Shown: positions 35,327-47,400, numbered from the stretch's first letter. The stretch: 64,000 nt of DNA from Confluentibacter citreus (GCF_002807055.1 NZ_NIXN01000005.1:1-64000); one strand, 5' to 3'. The notes: a model not told the origin generated them from the letters alone. Translations and numbers: made by a program.

Positions 35327-35355
35327 TTGATTAAATAAATAAATCTATACATTTG
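35327..35355 (+). promoter_or_regulatory. Promoter of the tRNA-tuf operon
   Basis: TTG (35327-35329), 18-nt spacer, TACATTTG (35348-35355). Transcription would start about 5 nt later, inside the hairpin described in the next entry. Confidence 0.75.
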
Positions 35356-35357
35356 CA

Positions 35358-35384
35358 GTCCGTTAGAAATAGCGGGCTTTTTTT
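35358..35384 (+). terminator. Terminator of hpf, overlapping the next promoter
   Basis: Stem GTCCGTTA/TAGCGGGC with a GAAA loop (two G-U pairs) and a 7-T tail (35378-35384). It lies 52 nt after the hpf stop and only 2 nt past the -7 box of the tRNA operon promoter. Confidence 0.75.
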
Positions 35385-35406
35385 GTGCTAAAAAAGTAAG
35401 AAAAAG

Positions 35407-35480
35407 GCCGATGTAGCTCAGTTGGCTAGAGCAGCTGATTTGTAATCAGCAGGTCGTGGGTTCGAGCCCCTCCATCGGCT
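35407..35480 (+). tRNA. tRNA-Thr(TGT), copy 1
   Basis: Acceptor GCCGATG/CATCGGC, anticodon stem GCTGA/TCAGC, loop TTTGTAA (anticodon TGT), T arm with GGTTCGAGCC, discriminator T. Identical in all 74 bases to the gene at 53488-53561. Confidence 0.96.
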
Positions 35481-35540
35481 CTTTTAAAAAGACGGTTCCT
35501 TTTGGGGTTTGGATTTTAAAAATTGAAATTTTGAAAAATT

Positions 35541-35622
<82 letters not shown>

Positions 35623-35752
35623 CAATGAATTTCTGCTAAAGCAGGAATCTAAAATTTTGGTTTTCTAATCTAAAAAATTAGAATAACTAAGGTTTTATAC
35701 GTTCTTTAAAAAAGTGAATTGGAATTTCTTTTATGGAGATTTCATAAAAATT

Positions 35753-35825
35753 GCGGGAGTAGCTCAGTTGGTAGAGCGTCAGCCTTCCAAGCTGAATGTC
35801 GCCGGTTCGAACCCGGTCTCCCGCT
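35753..35825 (+). tRNA. tRNA-Gly(TCC)
   Basis: Acceptor GCGGGAG/CTCCCGC, anticodon stem TCAGC/GCTGA, loop CTTCCAA (anticodon TCC), discriminator T, 73 nt. Confidence 0.96.
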
Positions 35826-35833
35826 CTAAAAAA

Positions 35834-35896
35834 TTTACGAGTTACGAAATGCGATTTACAGATCGTAAATGTAAAATCGGCAAATCGTAAATGAAA
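35834..35896. repeat. Degenerate heptanucleotide-like array between tRNA-Gly and tRNA-Thr
   Basis: Units TTTACGA, GTTACGA and AATGCGA share a CGA end. They are followed by TTTACAG, ATCGTAA, ATGTAAA, ATCGGCA, AATCGTA and AATGAAA. Inverted copies (ATTTACGA and TCGTAAAT, the latter twice) allow a hairpin in the RNA. The array lies in the spacer of a tRNA operon. Confidence 0.45.
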
Positions 35897-35897
35897 C

Positions 35898-35969
35898 GCC
35901 GGTGTAGCTCAGGGGTAGAGCGTTTCCTTGGTAAGGAAGAGGTCACGAGTTCAATTCTCGTCATTGGCT
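35898..35969 (+). tRNA. tRNA-Thr(GGT)
   Basis: Acceptor GCCGGTG/CATTGGC (two G-U pairs), anticodon stem TTTCC/GGAAG, loop TTGGTAA (anticodon GGT), discriminator T, 72 nt. tuf follows 67 bp later. Confidence 0.94.
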
Positions 35970-36036
35970 CTATATTTGACAAAAAATAGATTACACTAAT
36001 ATTATTATATAACTAAGATTTAAATTATTTAAAAAC

Positions 36037-37224
36037 ATGGCAAAGGCAACTTTCGATCGTTCAAAACCACACTTAAACATTGGTACAATTGGACACGTAG
36101 ATCACGGTAAAACAACTTTAACTGCTGCTATTACTAAAGTATTAGCTGATGCAGGTTTATCAGAAGCAAAATCATTCGATCAGATTGATAACGCACCAGA
36201 AGAAAAAGAAAGAGGTATTACAATCAATACATCTCACGTAGAATATGCAACAGCTAACCGTCACTACGCTCACGTTGACTGTCCAGGTCACGCGGATTAC
36301 GTAAAGAACATGGTTACTGGTGCTGCACAAATGGATGGTGCTATTTTAGTAGTTGCTGCTACAGATGGTCCTATGCCGCAAACTCGTGAGCACATCTTAT
36401 TAGGTCGTCAAGTAGGAATTCCTCGTATGGTTGTATTCATGAATAAAGTGGATATGGTTGATGATGAAGAGTTATTAGAGTTAGTTGAAATGGAAATCAG
36501 AGATTTATTATCTTTCTACGATTACGATGGAGATAATGGTCCTGTAATTGCTGGTTCTGCTTTAGGCGCACTTAACGGTGAAGCTAAATGGGTTGAAACA
36601 GTAATGCAATTAATGGAAGCTTGTGATACTTGGATTGAAGAGCCATTAAGAGAAATTGACAAACCATTCTTAATGCCTATCGAAGACGTATTCTCTATTA
36701 CTGGTCGTGGTACTGTTGCTACAGGTCGTATTGAAACAGGTATTGCTAAAACTGGAGATCCAGTTGAGATCATTGGTATGGGAGCTGAGAAATTAACTTC
36801 TACTATCACTGGTATTGAGATGTTCCGTCAAATATTAGATAGAGGTGAAGCTGGAGATAACGCAGGTATCTTGTTAAGAGGTATTGAAAAATCTCAAATC
36901 TCTAGAGGTATGGTTATTGTAAAACCAGGTTCTGTAACACCACACGCTAAGTTTAAAGCTGAGGTTTATATCCTTAAAAAAGAAGAAGGTGGACGTCATA
37001 CTCCATTCCATAACAACTACCGTCCTCAGTTCTACGTACGTACAACTGACGTAACAGGTAACATCATGCTTCCTGATGGAGTAGAGATGGTTATGCCAGG
37101 AGACAACCTTACTATTACTGTAGAGCTTATTCAAAAAATTGCAATGAACGTAGGTTTACGTTTTGCAATCCGTGAAGGTGGTAGAACAGTAGGTGCAGGT
37201 CAGGTTACTGAAATTTTAGACTAA
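36037..37224 (+). CDS. tuf: Elongation factor Tu
   Basis: The 395-residue GTPase delivers aminoacyl-tRNA to the ribosome. Motifs: G1 GHVDHGKT (about 18-25), switch [14 protein letters not shown]3 DCPGHADY, G4 NKVDMVD and G5 SALGAL, followed by the two beta-barrel domains ([26 protein letters not shown]). It lies in the tRNA-Thr-Tyr-Gly-Thr-tuf-tRNA-Trp-secE order typical of Bacteroidota, with codon use strongly biased as expected for a highly expressed gene. Confidence 0.98.
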   Translation: MAKATFDRSKPHLNIGTIGHVDHGKTTLTAAITKVLADAGLSEAKSFDQIDNAPEEKERGITINTSHVEYATANRHYAHVDCPGHADYVKNMVTGAAQMDGAILVVAATDGPMPQTREHILLGRQVGIPRMVVFMNKVDMVDDEELLELVEMEIRDLLSFYDYDGDNGPVIAGSALGALNGEAKWVETVMQLMEACDTWIEEPLREIDKPFLMPIEDVFSITGRGTVATGRIETGIAKTGDPVEIIGMGAEKLTSTITGIEMFRQILDRGEAGDNAGILLRGIEKSQISRGMVIVKPGSVTPHAKFKAEVYILKKEEGGRHTPFHNNYRPQFYVRTTDVTGNIMLPDGVEMVMPGDNLTITVELIQKIAMNVGLRFAIREGGRTVGAGQVTEILD

Positions 37225-37249
37225 AATAGTTAAGTAAATACTGTAAGCT

Positions 37250-37277
37250 AAGGTATTCCGTTTTTTCGGAATACCTT
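37250..37277 (+). terminator. Hairpin between tuf and tRNA-Trp (processing or partial terminator)
   Basis: An 11-bp perfect stem AAGGTATTCCG/CGGAATACCTT with a T6 loop. No T run follows, so it is not a normal terminator; an RNase processing or transcript-stability site is more likely. Confidence 0.5.
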
Positions 37278-37288
37278 GACTTATATTT

Positions 37289-37361
37289 ACGGGTTTAGCT
37301 CAGTTGGTAGAGCACTGGTCTCCAAAACCAGGTGTCGTGAGTTCGAGTCTCCCAACCCGTG
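37289..37361 (+). tRNA. tRNA-Trp(CCA)
   Basis: Acceptor ACGGGTT/AACCCGT, anticodon stem CTGGT/ACCAG, loop CTCCAAA (anticodon CCA), discriminator G, 73 nt. Confidence 0.95.
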
Positions 37362-37491
37362 CTAAAGTAAAAGATTACTGTTGAAAGTAACTTTTTTGAT
37401 TAGATTTAAAAGTGTTTGAAAATTTGCCTAATTTGATTTTAAAACATTAAAAAAGGAATTTTTAATCCATTAAAAAATAAATATTTATAGA

Positions 37492-37689
37492 ATGGCTGGA
37501 TTTGTAAATTATATAAAAGAATCGTTTGGAGAACTAAAAAACAATGTAACCTGGCCAACATGGGCAGAAGCACAAAGTTTAACGGTTTTGGTTGCTGTAT
37601 TTTCAATTATATTTTCACTTGCTATTTGGGGTGTAGATACTGTGTTCAGCAAAGTCATAACACTTTATTTCCAATGGATTAATGGATAA
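37492..37689 (+). CDS. secE: Preprotein translocase subunit SecE
   Basis: The 65-residue single-span protein has the SecE signature ESFGELKNNVTWPTWAEAQS before one transmembrane helix (about 32-55). It stabilises SecY in the Sec translocon. It overlaps the first nusG ATG by 8 bp. Confidence 0.95.
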   Translation: MAGFVNYIKESFGELKNNVTWPTWAEAQSLTVLVAVFSIIFSLAIWGVDTVFSKVITLYFQWING

Positions 37690-38254
37690 AACAAATTTTA
37701 TGTCTGAAGTAGGTGAAAAAAAATGGTATGTTGTTAGGGCTGTAAGTGGTCAAGAAAACAAAATTAAGACTTATATAGAGAATGAAATTGCTCGATTAGG
37801 TCTGCAAGATTATGTTGATCATGTTCTAGTGCCAACTGAAAAGGTGATTCAGATTAGAAATGGAAAAAAGATAAACAAAGAAAAAGTTTATTTTCCAGGA
37901 TATATCATGATTCAAGCAAACTTAACAGGTGAAATTCCTCATATTATAAGATCTGTTACCAATGTCATAGGTTTTTTAGGTGAAACCAAAGGAGGAGATC
38001 CTGTGCCATTAAGACTTTCAGAAGTTAACAGAATGTTAGGTAAGGTTGATGAATTATCTGTTGATGAAAGTGCAAATGTGATGATACCATTTACCAAAGG
38101 TGAAACCGTTAAAGTTATTGACGGACCATTTAATGGATTTGATGGCACCATTGAAAATATTAATGAAGAGAAGCGTAAACTTGAGGTTATGGTTAAGATT
38201 TTCGGAAGAAAAACACCATTGGAATTAAGTTTTATGCAAGTTGAAAAAGTATAA
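37682..38254 (+). CDS. nusG: Transcription termination/antitermination factor NusG
   Basis: The 190-residue protein has the NGN domain (WYVVRAVSGQENK to about residue 120) and a C-terminal KOW motif (KGETVKVIDGPFNGFDGTI). It links RNA polymerase to ribosomes or Rho. The ATG at 37682 overlaps secE; a second in-frame ATG at 37700 (MSEVGEKKWYVV) is also plausible. Confidence 0.95.
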   Translation: MDKTNFMSEVGEKKWYVVRAVSGQENKIKTYIENEIARLGLQDYVDHVLVPTEKVIQIRNGKKINKEKVYFPGYIMIQANLTGEIPHIIRSVTNVIGFLGETKGGDPVPLRLSEVNRMLGKVDELSVDESANVMIPFTKGETVKVIDGPFNGFDGTIENINEEKRKLEVMVKIFGRKTPLELSFMQVEKV

Positions 38255-38328
38255 TAATTGTTACACTATATAAATGATGTACTCCTAGGCTTCCAATTTT
38301 AGAAGTATATCGACTTAAATTATTAAAA

Positions 38329-38766
38329 ATGGCAAAAGAATTATTTAAAGTAGTTAAGTTACAAGTTCGGGGAGGTGCTGCGAATCCGTCGCCACCGGTT
38401 GGACCCGCTTTAGGAGCTGCTGGAGTTAATATCATGGAATTCTGTAAGCAATTTAATGCTAGAACCCAAGATAAGCCTGGTAAAGTATTACCAGTTGCTA
38501 TCTCTGTATACAAAGACAAATCATTTGACTTTGTTATCAAGACTCCTCCTGCAGCGGTACAATTATTAGAAGCGGCCAAATTAAAAAAAGGTTCAGGAGA
38601 ACCAAACCGAAAAAAAGTAGCTAAAGTTTCGTGGGACCAAATCAAAACGATAGCAGAAGATAAAATGGTAGATTTAAATGCATTTACTCTAGTTTCTGCT
38701 ATGAAAATGGTTGCTGGTACTGCAAGGTCTATGGGTATAACCGTAACCGGAAACGCACCGTATTAA
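38329..38766 (+). CDS. rplK: 50S ribosomal protein uL11
   Basis: The 145-residue protein has [20 protein letters not shown] (Gly/Pro-rich N-terminal domain that binds release factors and EF-G) and the C-terminal 23S-binding domain. It forms part of the GTPase-associated centre. First gene of rplKAJL; 20 bp before rplA. Confidence 0.97.
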   Translation: MAKELFKVVKLQVRGGAANPSPPVGPALGAAGVNIMEFCKQFNARTQDKPGKVLPVAISVYKDKSFDFVIKTPPAAVQLLEAAKLKKGSGEPNRKKVAKVSWDQIKTIAEDKMVDLNAFTLVSAMKMVAGTARSMGITVTGNAPY

Positions 38767-38786
38767 TCTATAAAAGACATTAAGAA

Positions 38787-39476
38787 ATGGCAAGATTAAC
38801 AAGAAAGCAAAAAGAAGCTTTAGCAAAAATAGAAAAAGGGAGACTTTATTCTCTTGATGAAGCATCAGTACTAGTAAAAGAAATTACCAGTACTAAGTTT
38901 GACGCATCAGTAGATATCGCGGTAAAATTGGGTGTAGATCCAAGAAAAGCGAACCAAATGGTAAGAGGTGTTGTATCACTTCCACATGGTACTGGTAAAG
39001 ACATGAAAGTATTAGCATTAGTAACACCAGATAAAGAAGCAGAAGCTAAAGAAGCAGGTGCTGATTATGTTGGGTTGGATGAATATTTGGATAAAATCAA
39101 AAATGGTTGGACAGATGTTGATGTTATTATTACCATGCCTAGCGTAATGGGTAAATTAGGTCCGTTAGGACGTGTATTAGGCCCACGTGGTTTAATGCCA
39201 AACCCAAAAACAGGAACAGTAACAATGGACATCGCTAAAGCAGTTACAGAAGTAAAAGCTGGTAAAATCGACTTTAAAGTTGATAAAACCGGTATTGTAC
39301 ACGCTGCTATTGGTAAAGCATCATTTACAGCTGATAAAATTGCAGGAAATGCAAGTGAATTAATTCAAACATTATTAAAACTTAAGCCAACTGCAGCAAA
39401 AGGTACTTATGTGAAAAGTATTCATATATCTAGCACTATGAGTCCTAGTGTTGCTATTGATCCTAAAGTTAGCTAA
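38787..39476 (+). CDS. rplA: 50S ribosomal protein uL1
   Basis: 229 residues with the uL1 blocks [36 protein letters not shown] and [12 protein letters not shown]. It binds 23S rRNA at the L1 stalk and in other bacteria also represses its operon by mRNA binding. Confidence 0.97.
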   Translation: MARLTRKQKEALAKIEKGRLYSLDEASVLVKEITSTKFDASVDIAVKLGVDPRKANQMVRGVVSLPHGTGKDMKVLALVTPDKEAEAKEAGADYVGLDEYLDKIKNGWTDVDVIITMPSVMGKLGPLGRVLGPRGLMPNPKTGTVTMDIAKAVTEVKAGKIDFKVDKTGIVHAAIGKASFTADKIAGNASELIQTLLKLKPTAAKGTYVKSIHISSTMSPSVAIDPKVS

Positions 39477-39495
39477 TTAGTTAAAAACTTTTATT

Positions 39496-40017
39496 ATGAC
39501 AAGAGAAGAAAAATCACAAGTAATTCAAGAATTAACTGCAGACCTAGCTAACAATGCTAATATTTACATAGCAGATATTTCAGGATTAAATGCAGGTACG
39601 ACTTCAGATTTACGTCGTGCTTGTTTTAAAGCGAACATAAAATTAGCTGTCGTTAAAAACACCTTGCTTGCAAAAGCAATGGAAGCTTCAGATAGAGAGT
39701 TTGGAGACTTACCTTCAGTTTTAAAGGGTAATACCTCTGTTATGTATTCTGAAACTGGTAATGGTCCAGCTAAGTTAATTAAAACCTTCCGTAAAAAATC
39801 AGATAAGCCTTTATTAAAAGGTGCATTTATTGAGGAATCGGTTTATATTGGAGATAACCAACTAGACATGCTAGTAGATATCAAATCTAAAGAAGAGTTG
39901 ATAGGTGAGATTATAGGATTACTACAATCTCCTGCTAAAAATGTTGTTTCAGCACTTAAATCAAGTGGTGGAAAATTAGCTGGTATCTTAAAAACACTAT
40001 CTGAAAAAGAAGGATAG
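39496..40017 (+). CDS. rplJ: 50S ribosomal protein uL10
   Basis: 173 residues; N-terminal RNA-binding domain (LNAGTTSDLRRACFKANIKL, VVKNTLLAKA) and a C-terminal helix that carries bL12 dimers. It sits 19 bp after rplA and 64 bp before rplL. Confidence 0.96.
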   Translation: MTREEKSQVIQELTADLANNANIYIADISGLNAGTTSDLRRACFKANIKLAVVKNTLLAKAMEASDREFGDLPSVLKGNTSVMYSETGNGPAKLIKTFRKKSDKPLLKGAFIEESVYIGDNQLDMLVDIKSKEELIGEIIGLLQSPAKNVVSALKSSGGKLAGILKTLSEKEG

Positions 40018-40081
40018 TATCACATAGTACGCACTCATATTACATTATATTAAATTAAAATTTATTAAAAACGATAGAAAA

Positions 40082-40459
40082 ATGGCAGATTTAAAAGATT
40101 TCGCAGAAAAATTAGTTAACTTAACAGTAAAAGAAGTTAATGAATTAGCTAAAATATTAAAAGATGAGTACGGTATCGAGCCTGCTGCTGCTGCAGTAGC
40201 AATCGCTGCTGGACCTGCATCTGGAGGTGAAGAAGCAGCTGAAGTACAAACTGAATTTAATGTTATCCTTAAAGCAGCTGGTGCTTCTAAATTAGCAGTT
40301 GTTAAATTAGTTAAAGAATTAACTGGTTTAGGATTAAAAGAAGCTAAAGAATTAGTAGATAATGCACCAAGCCCAATTAAAGAGGGTGTTTCTAAAGATG
40401 AAGCAGAAGGCTTAAAAGCATCGTTAGAAGAAGCTGGAGCAGAGGTTGAGCTTAAATAA
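40082..40459 (+). CDS. rplL: 50S ribosomal protein bL12
   Basis: 125 residues: N-terminal dimerisation helix, Ala/Gly-rich hinge ([18 protein letters not shown]) and the C-terminal factor-binding domain ([35 protein letters not shown]). Confidence 0.97.
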   Translation: MADLKDFAEKLVNLTVKEVNELAKILKDEYGIEPAAAAVAIAAGPASGGEEAAEVQTEFNVILKAAGASKLAVVKLVKELTGLGLKEAKELVDNAPSPIKEGVSKDEAEGLKASLEEAGAEVELK

Positions 40460-40482
40460 GCTTAACAACTAAACAATACCAA

Positions 40483-40519
40483 GGTTTAGGTCTGAAGTTA
40501 ATGCTTCCAGACCTAAACC
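40483..40519 (+). terminator. Strong hairpin between rplL and rpoB (attenuator or processing site)
   Basis: A 12-bp stem GGTTTAGGTCTG/CAGACCTAAACC extended by AAG/CTT with one bulged C. No T run follows. In other bacteria an attenuator and RNase III site lies here, so partial reduction of rpoBC transcript relative to rplJL is the likely role. Confidence 0.55.
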
Positions 40520-40582
40520 ATTTTGCGTATATAATCATAACATACGCCAATTATTATTTTTTAATCAAAATTCCGTCCATTG

Positions 40583-43500
40583 ATGTTATCAACACAAGCT
40601 GAAAGATTAAATTTCTCGTCTATTGTTAATAGAACAGAATACCCGGATTTCTTGGATATTCAGATAAAATCCTTCCAGGATTTTTTCCAATTAGAAACTA
40701 AATCTGAAGAAAGAGGAGATGAAGGCCTATACAATACCTTCATGGAAAACTTTCCTATCACTGATTCACGTAATCAATTTGTTTTAGAGTTTCTAGATTA
40801 CTTTGTAGACCCACCAAGATATGCCATAGAAGAGTGTATAGAAAGAGGTCTTACTTACAGCGTTCCGTTAAAGGCAAGGTTAAAGTTATATTGTACAGAC
40901 CCTGAACATGAGGATTTCGAGACCATTGTTCAAGATGTGTACTTAGGAACGATACCTTACATGACGCCAAGTGGTACCTTTGTTATCAATGGTGCAGAAC
41001 GTGTTGTAGTATCTCAATTACACCGTTCACCAGGTGTATTCTTTGGTCAATCATTCCATGCAAATGGCACTAAGTTGTATTCAGCTAGGGTCATTCCTTT
41101 TAAAGGGTCTTGGATTGAATTTGCTACAGATATCAACCAAGTCATGTATGCTTACATTGACAGAAAGAAAAAGTTACCTGTAACTACATTATTTAGAGCT
41201 ATTGGTTTTGAGCGTGATAAAGACATTCTTGAAATTTTTGATCTTGCTGAAGAAATTAAAGTTTCTAAATCTGGATTAAAGAAATATCAAGGAAGAAAAT
41301 TGGCTGCACGTGTACTTAATACATGGCATGAGGATTTTGTGGATGAAGATACTGGCGAAGTAGTATCTATTGAGCGTAATGAAATTGTGCTTGATCGTGA
41401 TACTATTTTAGATAAAGACAATATTGAAGAAATCATAGAAGCTGATGTTAAAACGATTCTTTTACATAAAGAAAGCGCGCAACAAGGTGATTATGCGATT
41501 ATTCATAACACGCTTCAAAAAGATCCAACAAACTCCGAAAAAGAGGCTGTTGAACATATATATAGACAATTGCGTAATGCAGAACCACCAGATGAGGAAA
41601 CCGCTCGTGGTATTATAGATAAATTATTCTTTAGTGACCAACGTTACTCTTTAGGTGAAGTAGGTCGTTATAGAATGAACAAAAAATTGAATCTTGATAT
41701 TGGAATGGACAAACAAGTTTTGACCAAAGAAGATATTATTACCATCATAAAATATTTAATAGAGCTTATCAACTCTAAAGCTGAGATTGATGATATTGAC
41801 CACTTATCAAACCGTCGCGTACGTACAGTTGGTGAACAATTATCACAACAATTTGGGGTTGGTTTAGCGCGTATGGCTCGTACCATTCGTGAGCGTATGA
41901 ACGTTCGTGATAACGAGGTGTTCACTCCTATAGATTTAATTAATGCTAAGACATTATCGTCAGTTATTAATTCATTCTTTGGTACGAACCAATTATCTCA
42001 ATTCATGGATCAAACAAATCCATTAGCTGAGATTACACATAAACGCCGTTTATCAGCTCTAGGGCCAGGAGGTTTATCAAGGGAAAGAGCAGGTTTTGAG
42101 GTACGTGACGTTCACTATACCCACTACGGAAGACTTTGTCCGATTGAAACACCAGAGGGACCAAACATTGGTTTAATTTCATCACTGTCTGTTTTTGCGA
42201 AAGTCAATTCAATGGGATTCATTGAAACGCCTTATCGCCCTGTAACAAATGGTGCCGTTGATATTAAAAATGCTCCAGTATATTTAAGTGCTGAAGAAGA
42301 AGAAGGTAAATTGATTGCTCAAGCAACTGTTAAAGTTGACGGGAATGGCAAGATTTTACATGATAAAGTAATTGCTAGAATGGAAGGCGATTTCCCTGTA
42401 ATTGATCCATCTAATCTTCATTTTACGGATGTGGCACCAAACCAAATTTCGTCAATTTCTGCGTCTTTAATTCCTTTCTTGGAACATGATGATGCGAATA
42501 GAGCGTTGATGGGATCGAACATGATGCGTCAAGCAGTACCATTATTGTTACCGCAAGCGCCTATTGTAGGAACTGGTTTAGAGCGTCAAGTCGCTTCAGA
42601 TTCCCGTGTATTAATTAATGCTGAAGGAAGTGGAGTTGTACTTTATGTGGATGCTAATGAGATAAGAATACAATACGATCGTACTGAAGATGAAGCTGCT
42701 GTAAGTTTTGATAGCGATGTTAAAACATATCCGTTAGTAAAATTCAGAAAAACCAATCAAGGGACAAGTATCAACTTAAAACCAATTGTGGTTAAAGGAG
42801 ATAAAGTAACTAAAGGTCAGGTTCTATGTGAAGGTTATGCAACCCAAAAAGGAGAATTGGCATTAGGTAGAAATATGAAAGTGGCCTTCATGCCTTGGAA
42901 AGGTTATAACTTCGAGGATGCGATTGTAATTTCTGAAAAAGTAGTTCGTGAAGATATATTTACATCTATACACGTTGATGAATATTCTTTAGAGGTTAGA
43001 GATACCAAATTAGGAAATGAGGAATTGACTAATGATATTCCTAACGTTTCTGAAGAAGCAACTAAAGATTTAGATGAAAATGGAATGATTCGCATTGGTG
43101 CAGAAGTGAAACCTGGCGACATTCTTATCGGTAAAATCACTCCTAAAGGAGAATCAGATCCAACACCTGAAGAAAAATTACTTAGAGCCATCTTTGGTGA
43201 TAAAGCAGGTGATGTGAAAGATGCGTCTTTAAAAGCATCGCCATCATTAAATGGTGTGGTCATTGATAAAAAATTATTCTCTCGTGCAGTAAAAGATAAA
43301 CGTAAGAGAGCACAGGATAAAGATGATATTACGCATTTAGAAGCTATTTATGATGCGAAGTTTGAAGATTTAAAAACGATTTTAATCGACAAATTATTCA
43401 ACATCGTTAATGGTAAAACATCTCAGGGTATTTTTAATGATTTAGGTGAAGAAGTATTACCAAAAGGTAAAAAATTCACACTTAAAATGTTAAATGCTGT

Positions 43501-44395
43501 GGATGATTATGCGCATTTAATATCTGGAAAATGGACTACAGATGACCATACTAATAAATTGGTTGCCGATTTAATCCATAACTACAAAATAAAAGAAAAC
43601 GACTTACAAGGGTCTTTAAGGCGTGAGAAGTTTACTATTTCTGTAGGAGATGAGTTGCCAGCTGGTATCATTAAACTTGCTAAAGTATATATCGCTAAAA
43701 AGCGTAAACTAAAAGTAGGTGATAAAATGGCAGGTCGTCATGGTAATAAAGGTATTGTGGCTCGTATTGTAAGAGCAGAAGACATGCCTTTCTTAGAAGA
43801 CGGAACACCTGTTGATATCGTATTGAATCCGCTTGGTGTACCATCTCGTATGAACATCGGTCAGATATACGAAACCGTTCTTGGATGGGCGGGTCAAAAA
43901 TTAGGGCGCACCTATGCAACCCCTATTTTTGATGGTGCTACCATAGATCAAATTAATGAACTGACTGATGAAGCAGGTATTCCAAGATATGGTCATACGT
44001 ACTTATATGATGGTGGAACAGGAGAGCGTTTTGATCAACCAGCAACCGTTGGTGTTATCTATATGTTGAAATTAGGACATATGGTTGATGATAAAATGCA
44101 CGCACGTTCTATCGGACCATACTCATTAATCACGCAACAACCTCTTGGTGGTAAAGCACAATTTGGTGGTCAACGTTTTGGTGAGATGGAGGTATGGGCA
44201 TTAGAAGCTTATGGAGCGTCCGCGACCTTGCGAGAAATTTTAACTGTAAAATCTGATGACGTTATTGGTAGAGCCAAAACTTACGAGGCTATCGTAAAAG
44301 GCGAACCAATGCCAGAACCAGGATTACCAGAATCATTTAATGTATTAATGCACGAACTTAAAGGTTTAGGCTTAGACATTAGATTAGAGGAATAA
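40583..44395 (+). CDS. rpoB: DNA-directed RNA polymerase beta subunit
   Basis: The 1270-residue subunit has the usual blocks, including the rifampicin region [20 protein letters not shown] / [12 protein letters not shown] without evident resistance substitutions. It also has the C-terminal [14 protein letters not shown] and [20 protein letters not shown] segments. A TTG at 40580 opens the frame, but the ATG next to it (40583) is the likely start. Confidence 0.97.
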   Translation: MLSTQAERLNFSSIVNRTEYPDFLDIQIKSFQDFFQLETKSEERGDEGLYNTFMENFPITDSRNQFVLEFLDYFVDPPRYAIEECIERGLTYSVPLKARLKLYCTDPEHEDFETIVQDVYLGTIPYMTPSGTFVINGAERVVVSQLHRSPGVFFGQSFHANGTKLYSARVIPFKGSWIEFATDINQVMYAYIDRKKKLPVTTLFRAIGFERDKDILEIFDLAEEIKVSKSGLKKYQGRKLAARVLNTWHEDFVDEDTGEVVSIERNEIVLDRDTILDKDNIEEIIEADVKTILLHKESAQQGDYAIIHNTLQKDPTNSEKEAVEHIYRQLRNAEPPDEETARGIIDKLFFSDQRYSLGEVGRYRMNKKLNLDIGMDKQVLTKEDIITIIKYLIELINSKAEIDDIDHLSNRRVRTVGEQLSQQFGVGLARMARTIRERMNVRDNEVFTPIDLINAKTLSSVINSFFGTNQLSQFMDQTNPLAEITHKRRLSALGPGGLSRERAGFEVRDVHYTHYGRLCPIETPEGPNIGLISSLSVFAKVNSMGFIETPYRPVTNGAVDIKNAPVYLSAEEEEGKLIAQATVKVDGNGKILHDKVIARMEGDFPVIDPSNLHFTDVAPNQISSISASLIPFLEHDDANRALMGSNMMRQAVPLLLPQAPIVGTGLERQVASDSRVLINAEGSGVVLYVDANEIRIQYDRTEDEAAVSFDSDVKTYPLVKFRKTNQGTSINLKPIVVKGDKVTKGQVLCEGYATQKGELALGRNMKVAFMPWKGYNFEDAIVISEKVVREDIFTSIHVDEYSLEVRDTKLGNEELTNDIPNVSEEATKDLDENGMIRIGAEVKPGDILIGKITPKGESDPTPEEKLLRAIFGDKAGDVKDASLKASPSLNGVVIDKKLFSRAVKDKRKRAQDKDDITHLEAIYDAKFEDLKTILIDKLFNIVNGKTSQGIFNDLGEEVLPKGKKFTLKMLNAVDDYAHLISGKWTTDDHTNKLVADLIHNYKIKENDLQGSLRREKFTISVGDELPAGIIKLAKVYIAKKRKLKVGDKMAGRHGNKGIVARIVRAEDMPFLEDGTPVDIVLNPLGVPSRMNIGQIYETVLGWAGQKLGRTYATPIFDGATIDQINELTDEAGIPRYGHTYLYDGGTGERFDQPATVGVIYMLKLGHMVDDKMHARSIGPYSLITQQPLGGKAQFGGQRFGEMEVWALEAYGASATLREILTVKSDDVIGRAKTYEAIVKGEPMPEPGLPESFNVLMHELKGLGLDIRLEE

Positions 44396-44473
44396 TGAAT
44401 TTCATGGTTCAGACATCGTTTGAACCATGGATTCTATTTAATGTTTACAAATAATTCGATATCACCATATATC

Positions 44474-47400
44474 ATGGCAAGAAAACAAGATAAGAATACA
44501 GTAAAAAGATTTAACAAAATCACAATTGGTTTAGCATCGCCAGAATCTATTTTAGCAGAGTCTAGAGGCGAGGTTTTAAAACCAGAAACTATCAATTACC
44601 GTACTCATAAACCAGAAAGAGATGGTTTGTTCTGTGAGCGTATTTTTGGTCCCGTTAAGGATTATGAATGTGCTTGTGGTAAATATAAAAGAATTCGCTA
44701 CAAAGGCATCGTTTGTGATCGTTGTGGTGTAGAAGTAACCGAAAAGAAAGTACGCCGTGATAGAGTAGGACACATTAATTTAGTGGTGCCTATTGCTCAT
44801 ATCTGGTATTTCCGTTCGTTACCAAATAAGATAGGATATCTTTTAGGCTTACCGTCTAAAAAATTAGATATGATTATCTATTACGAGCGTTACGTCGTTA
44901 TTCAACCAGGTAATGCTAAGAATGAAGATGGAGAACCATTGCAAACCATGGATTTCTTAACAGAGGAAGAATACTTAAATATTCTTGAATCACTTCCACA
45001 GGATAATCAATATTTAGATGATCATGACCCTAACAAGTTTCTTGCTAAAATGGGTGCTGAATGTTTAATTGAATTATTGTCTAGAATTGATTTAGAAGCA
45101 TTGTCTTATGAATTACGTCACAAAGCAAATACTGAAACATCTAAACAACGTAAAACAGAAAGTTTAAAACGTTTACAAGTTGTTGAATCGCTTCGTGAAT
45201 CGAATCAAAATAGAGAAAATCGTCCTGAGTGGATGATCATGAAGGTGATTCCAATCATCCCACCAGAATTACGTCCGTTAGTGCCGTTAGATGGTGGTCG
45301 TTTTGCAACATCCGATTTAAATGATTTGTACCGTCGAGTGATTATCCGTAACAATCGTTTAAAAAGATTGGTGGAGATTAAAGCTCCTGAAGTGATTTTG
45401 CGTAACGAAAAACGTATGCTTCAAGAGTCTGTAGATTCATTATTTGATAATACACGTAAATCTTCGGCCGTAAAAACCGATTCTAACAGACCATTAAAAT
45501 CATTATCAGATTCATTAAAAGGTAAACAAGGACGTTTCCGTCAGAACCTTTTAGGAAAACGTGTTGATTATTCTGCACGTTCTGTAATTGTTGTAGGACC
45601 AGAATTAAAATTACACGAATGCGGATTGCCAAAAAACATGGCAGCAGAATTATACAAACCTTTCGTCATCAGAAAATTGATTGAAAGAGGTATTGTAAAA
45701 ACTGTAAAATCTGCAAAGAAAATTATAGATAAAAGAGAACCAGTAGTTTGGGATATTTTAGAAAACGTTTTAAAAGGACATCCAGTTCTTTTGAATCGTG
45801 CTCCTACATTACACAGACTAGGTATTCAAGCATTTCAACCAAAATTGATTGAAGGTAAAGCAATCCAATTGCACCCTTTAGTGTGTACAGCGTTTAACGC
45901 GGATTTTGATGGTGACCAAATGGCGGTACATTTACCGTTAGGCCCAGAAGCTATTTTAGAATGTCAATTATTAATGTTGGCTTCACATAATATCTTGAAT
46001 CCAGCAAATGGTTCGCCAGTTACGGTACCATCTCAAGACATGGTTCTTGGTCTGTATTATATGACCAAGTTACGTAAGTCTACACCAGATGCTCCAGTAA
46101 AAGGAGAGGGATTAACATTCTATGCGCCAGAAGAAGTTGAAATCGCTTTTAATGAGAAAAAAGTAGACTTAAACGCTGCTATTAAAGTAAGAACTTTAGA
46201 TATTAATGCCGATGGTAAATTAGCACCAACAATCATAGAAACTACGGTTGGTCGTGTGTTATTTAACCAAAAAGTGCCACAAGCAGCAGGTTATATTAAT
46301 GAAGTACTTACTAAAAAGTCGCTAAGAGATATTATTGGAAACATTCTTAAGTTCACTTCTGTTCCTGAAACAGCTGATTTCCTTGATGAAATTAGAACCT
46401 TAGGATTTAAGTTTGCATTCCAAGGTGGATTGTCATTCAGTTTGGGTGATATTATCATTCCACCAGAAAAACAAGGTATGATTGATAAAGCCAATACGCT
46501 TGTTGATGGTATCATGGCCAACTATAATATGGGTCTTATTACAAACAACGAACGTTATAACCAAGTTATTGATATATGGACTTCTACAAATGCTGAATTG
46601 ACTGAATTGTCAATGAAACGTATTCGTGAAGACCAACAAGGATTTAACTCGGTGTATATGATGCTTGATTCTGGAGCTCGTGGATCTAAAGAACAAATTC
46701 GTCAGCTTACAGGGATGCGTGGTTTGATGGCGAAGCCTAAAAAATCGAATGCAGGTGGAGGAGAGATTATTGAAAATCCGATTCTTTCTAACTTTAAGGA
46801 AGGTCTTTCCATTTTAGAATACTTCATTTCTACACACGGTGCTCGTAAAGGTCTTGCCGATACAGCATTAAAAACGGCCGATGCGGGTTATTTAACGCGT
46901 CGTTTGGTTGACGTTTCACAAGATGTTATTATCAATACTGTAGATTGTGGAACCTTAAGAGGCGTTGAAGTTGAAGCATTAAAGAAAAATGATGAAGTTG
47001 TTGAAACGCTTGAAGAAAGAATTGTAGGCCGTGTATCATTAAACGATGTTTACAATCCGTTAACTGAAGAGTTATTGGTTAGATCTGGTCAATTGATTGA
47101 AGACGATATTGCGAGGGCTATTGAAGAGTCTCCAATTGATGCTGTCGAAGTACGTTCTGCATTAAGTTGTGAAGCATTAAAAGGTATTTGTGCTAAATGT
47201 TACGGACGTAACCTAGCAACTGGTAAAATGGTTCAACGTGGTGAAGCAGTAGGTGTTGTTGCAGCACAATCAATTGGTGAGCCTGGAACACAGTTAACGC
47301 TGCGTACATTCCACGTAGGTGGTATTGCTGGTAACATTTCCGAAGAAAATAAATTAGCCGTTAAATTCAATGGTATTGCAGAAATTGAAGATTTAAAAAC

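Noticed and set aside
35971-35978. TATATTTG as separate tuf promoter
   Set aside because: It directly follows tRNA-Thr, and no TTG is found at the right distance; co-transcription from 35327 is simpler.
36874-37134. 86-codon minus-strand ORF inside tuf
   Set aside because: Antisense shadow of a strongly biased, highly expressed gene; no promoter or homology.
42904-43263. 119-codon minus-strand ORF inside rpoB
   Set aside because: Antisense to a conserved gene, no family features.
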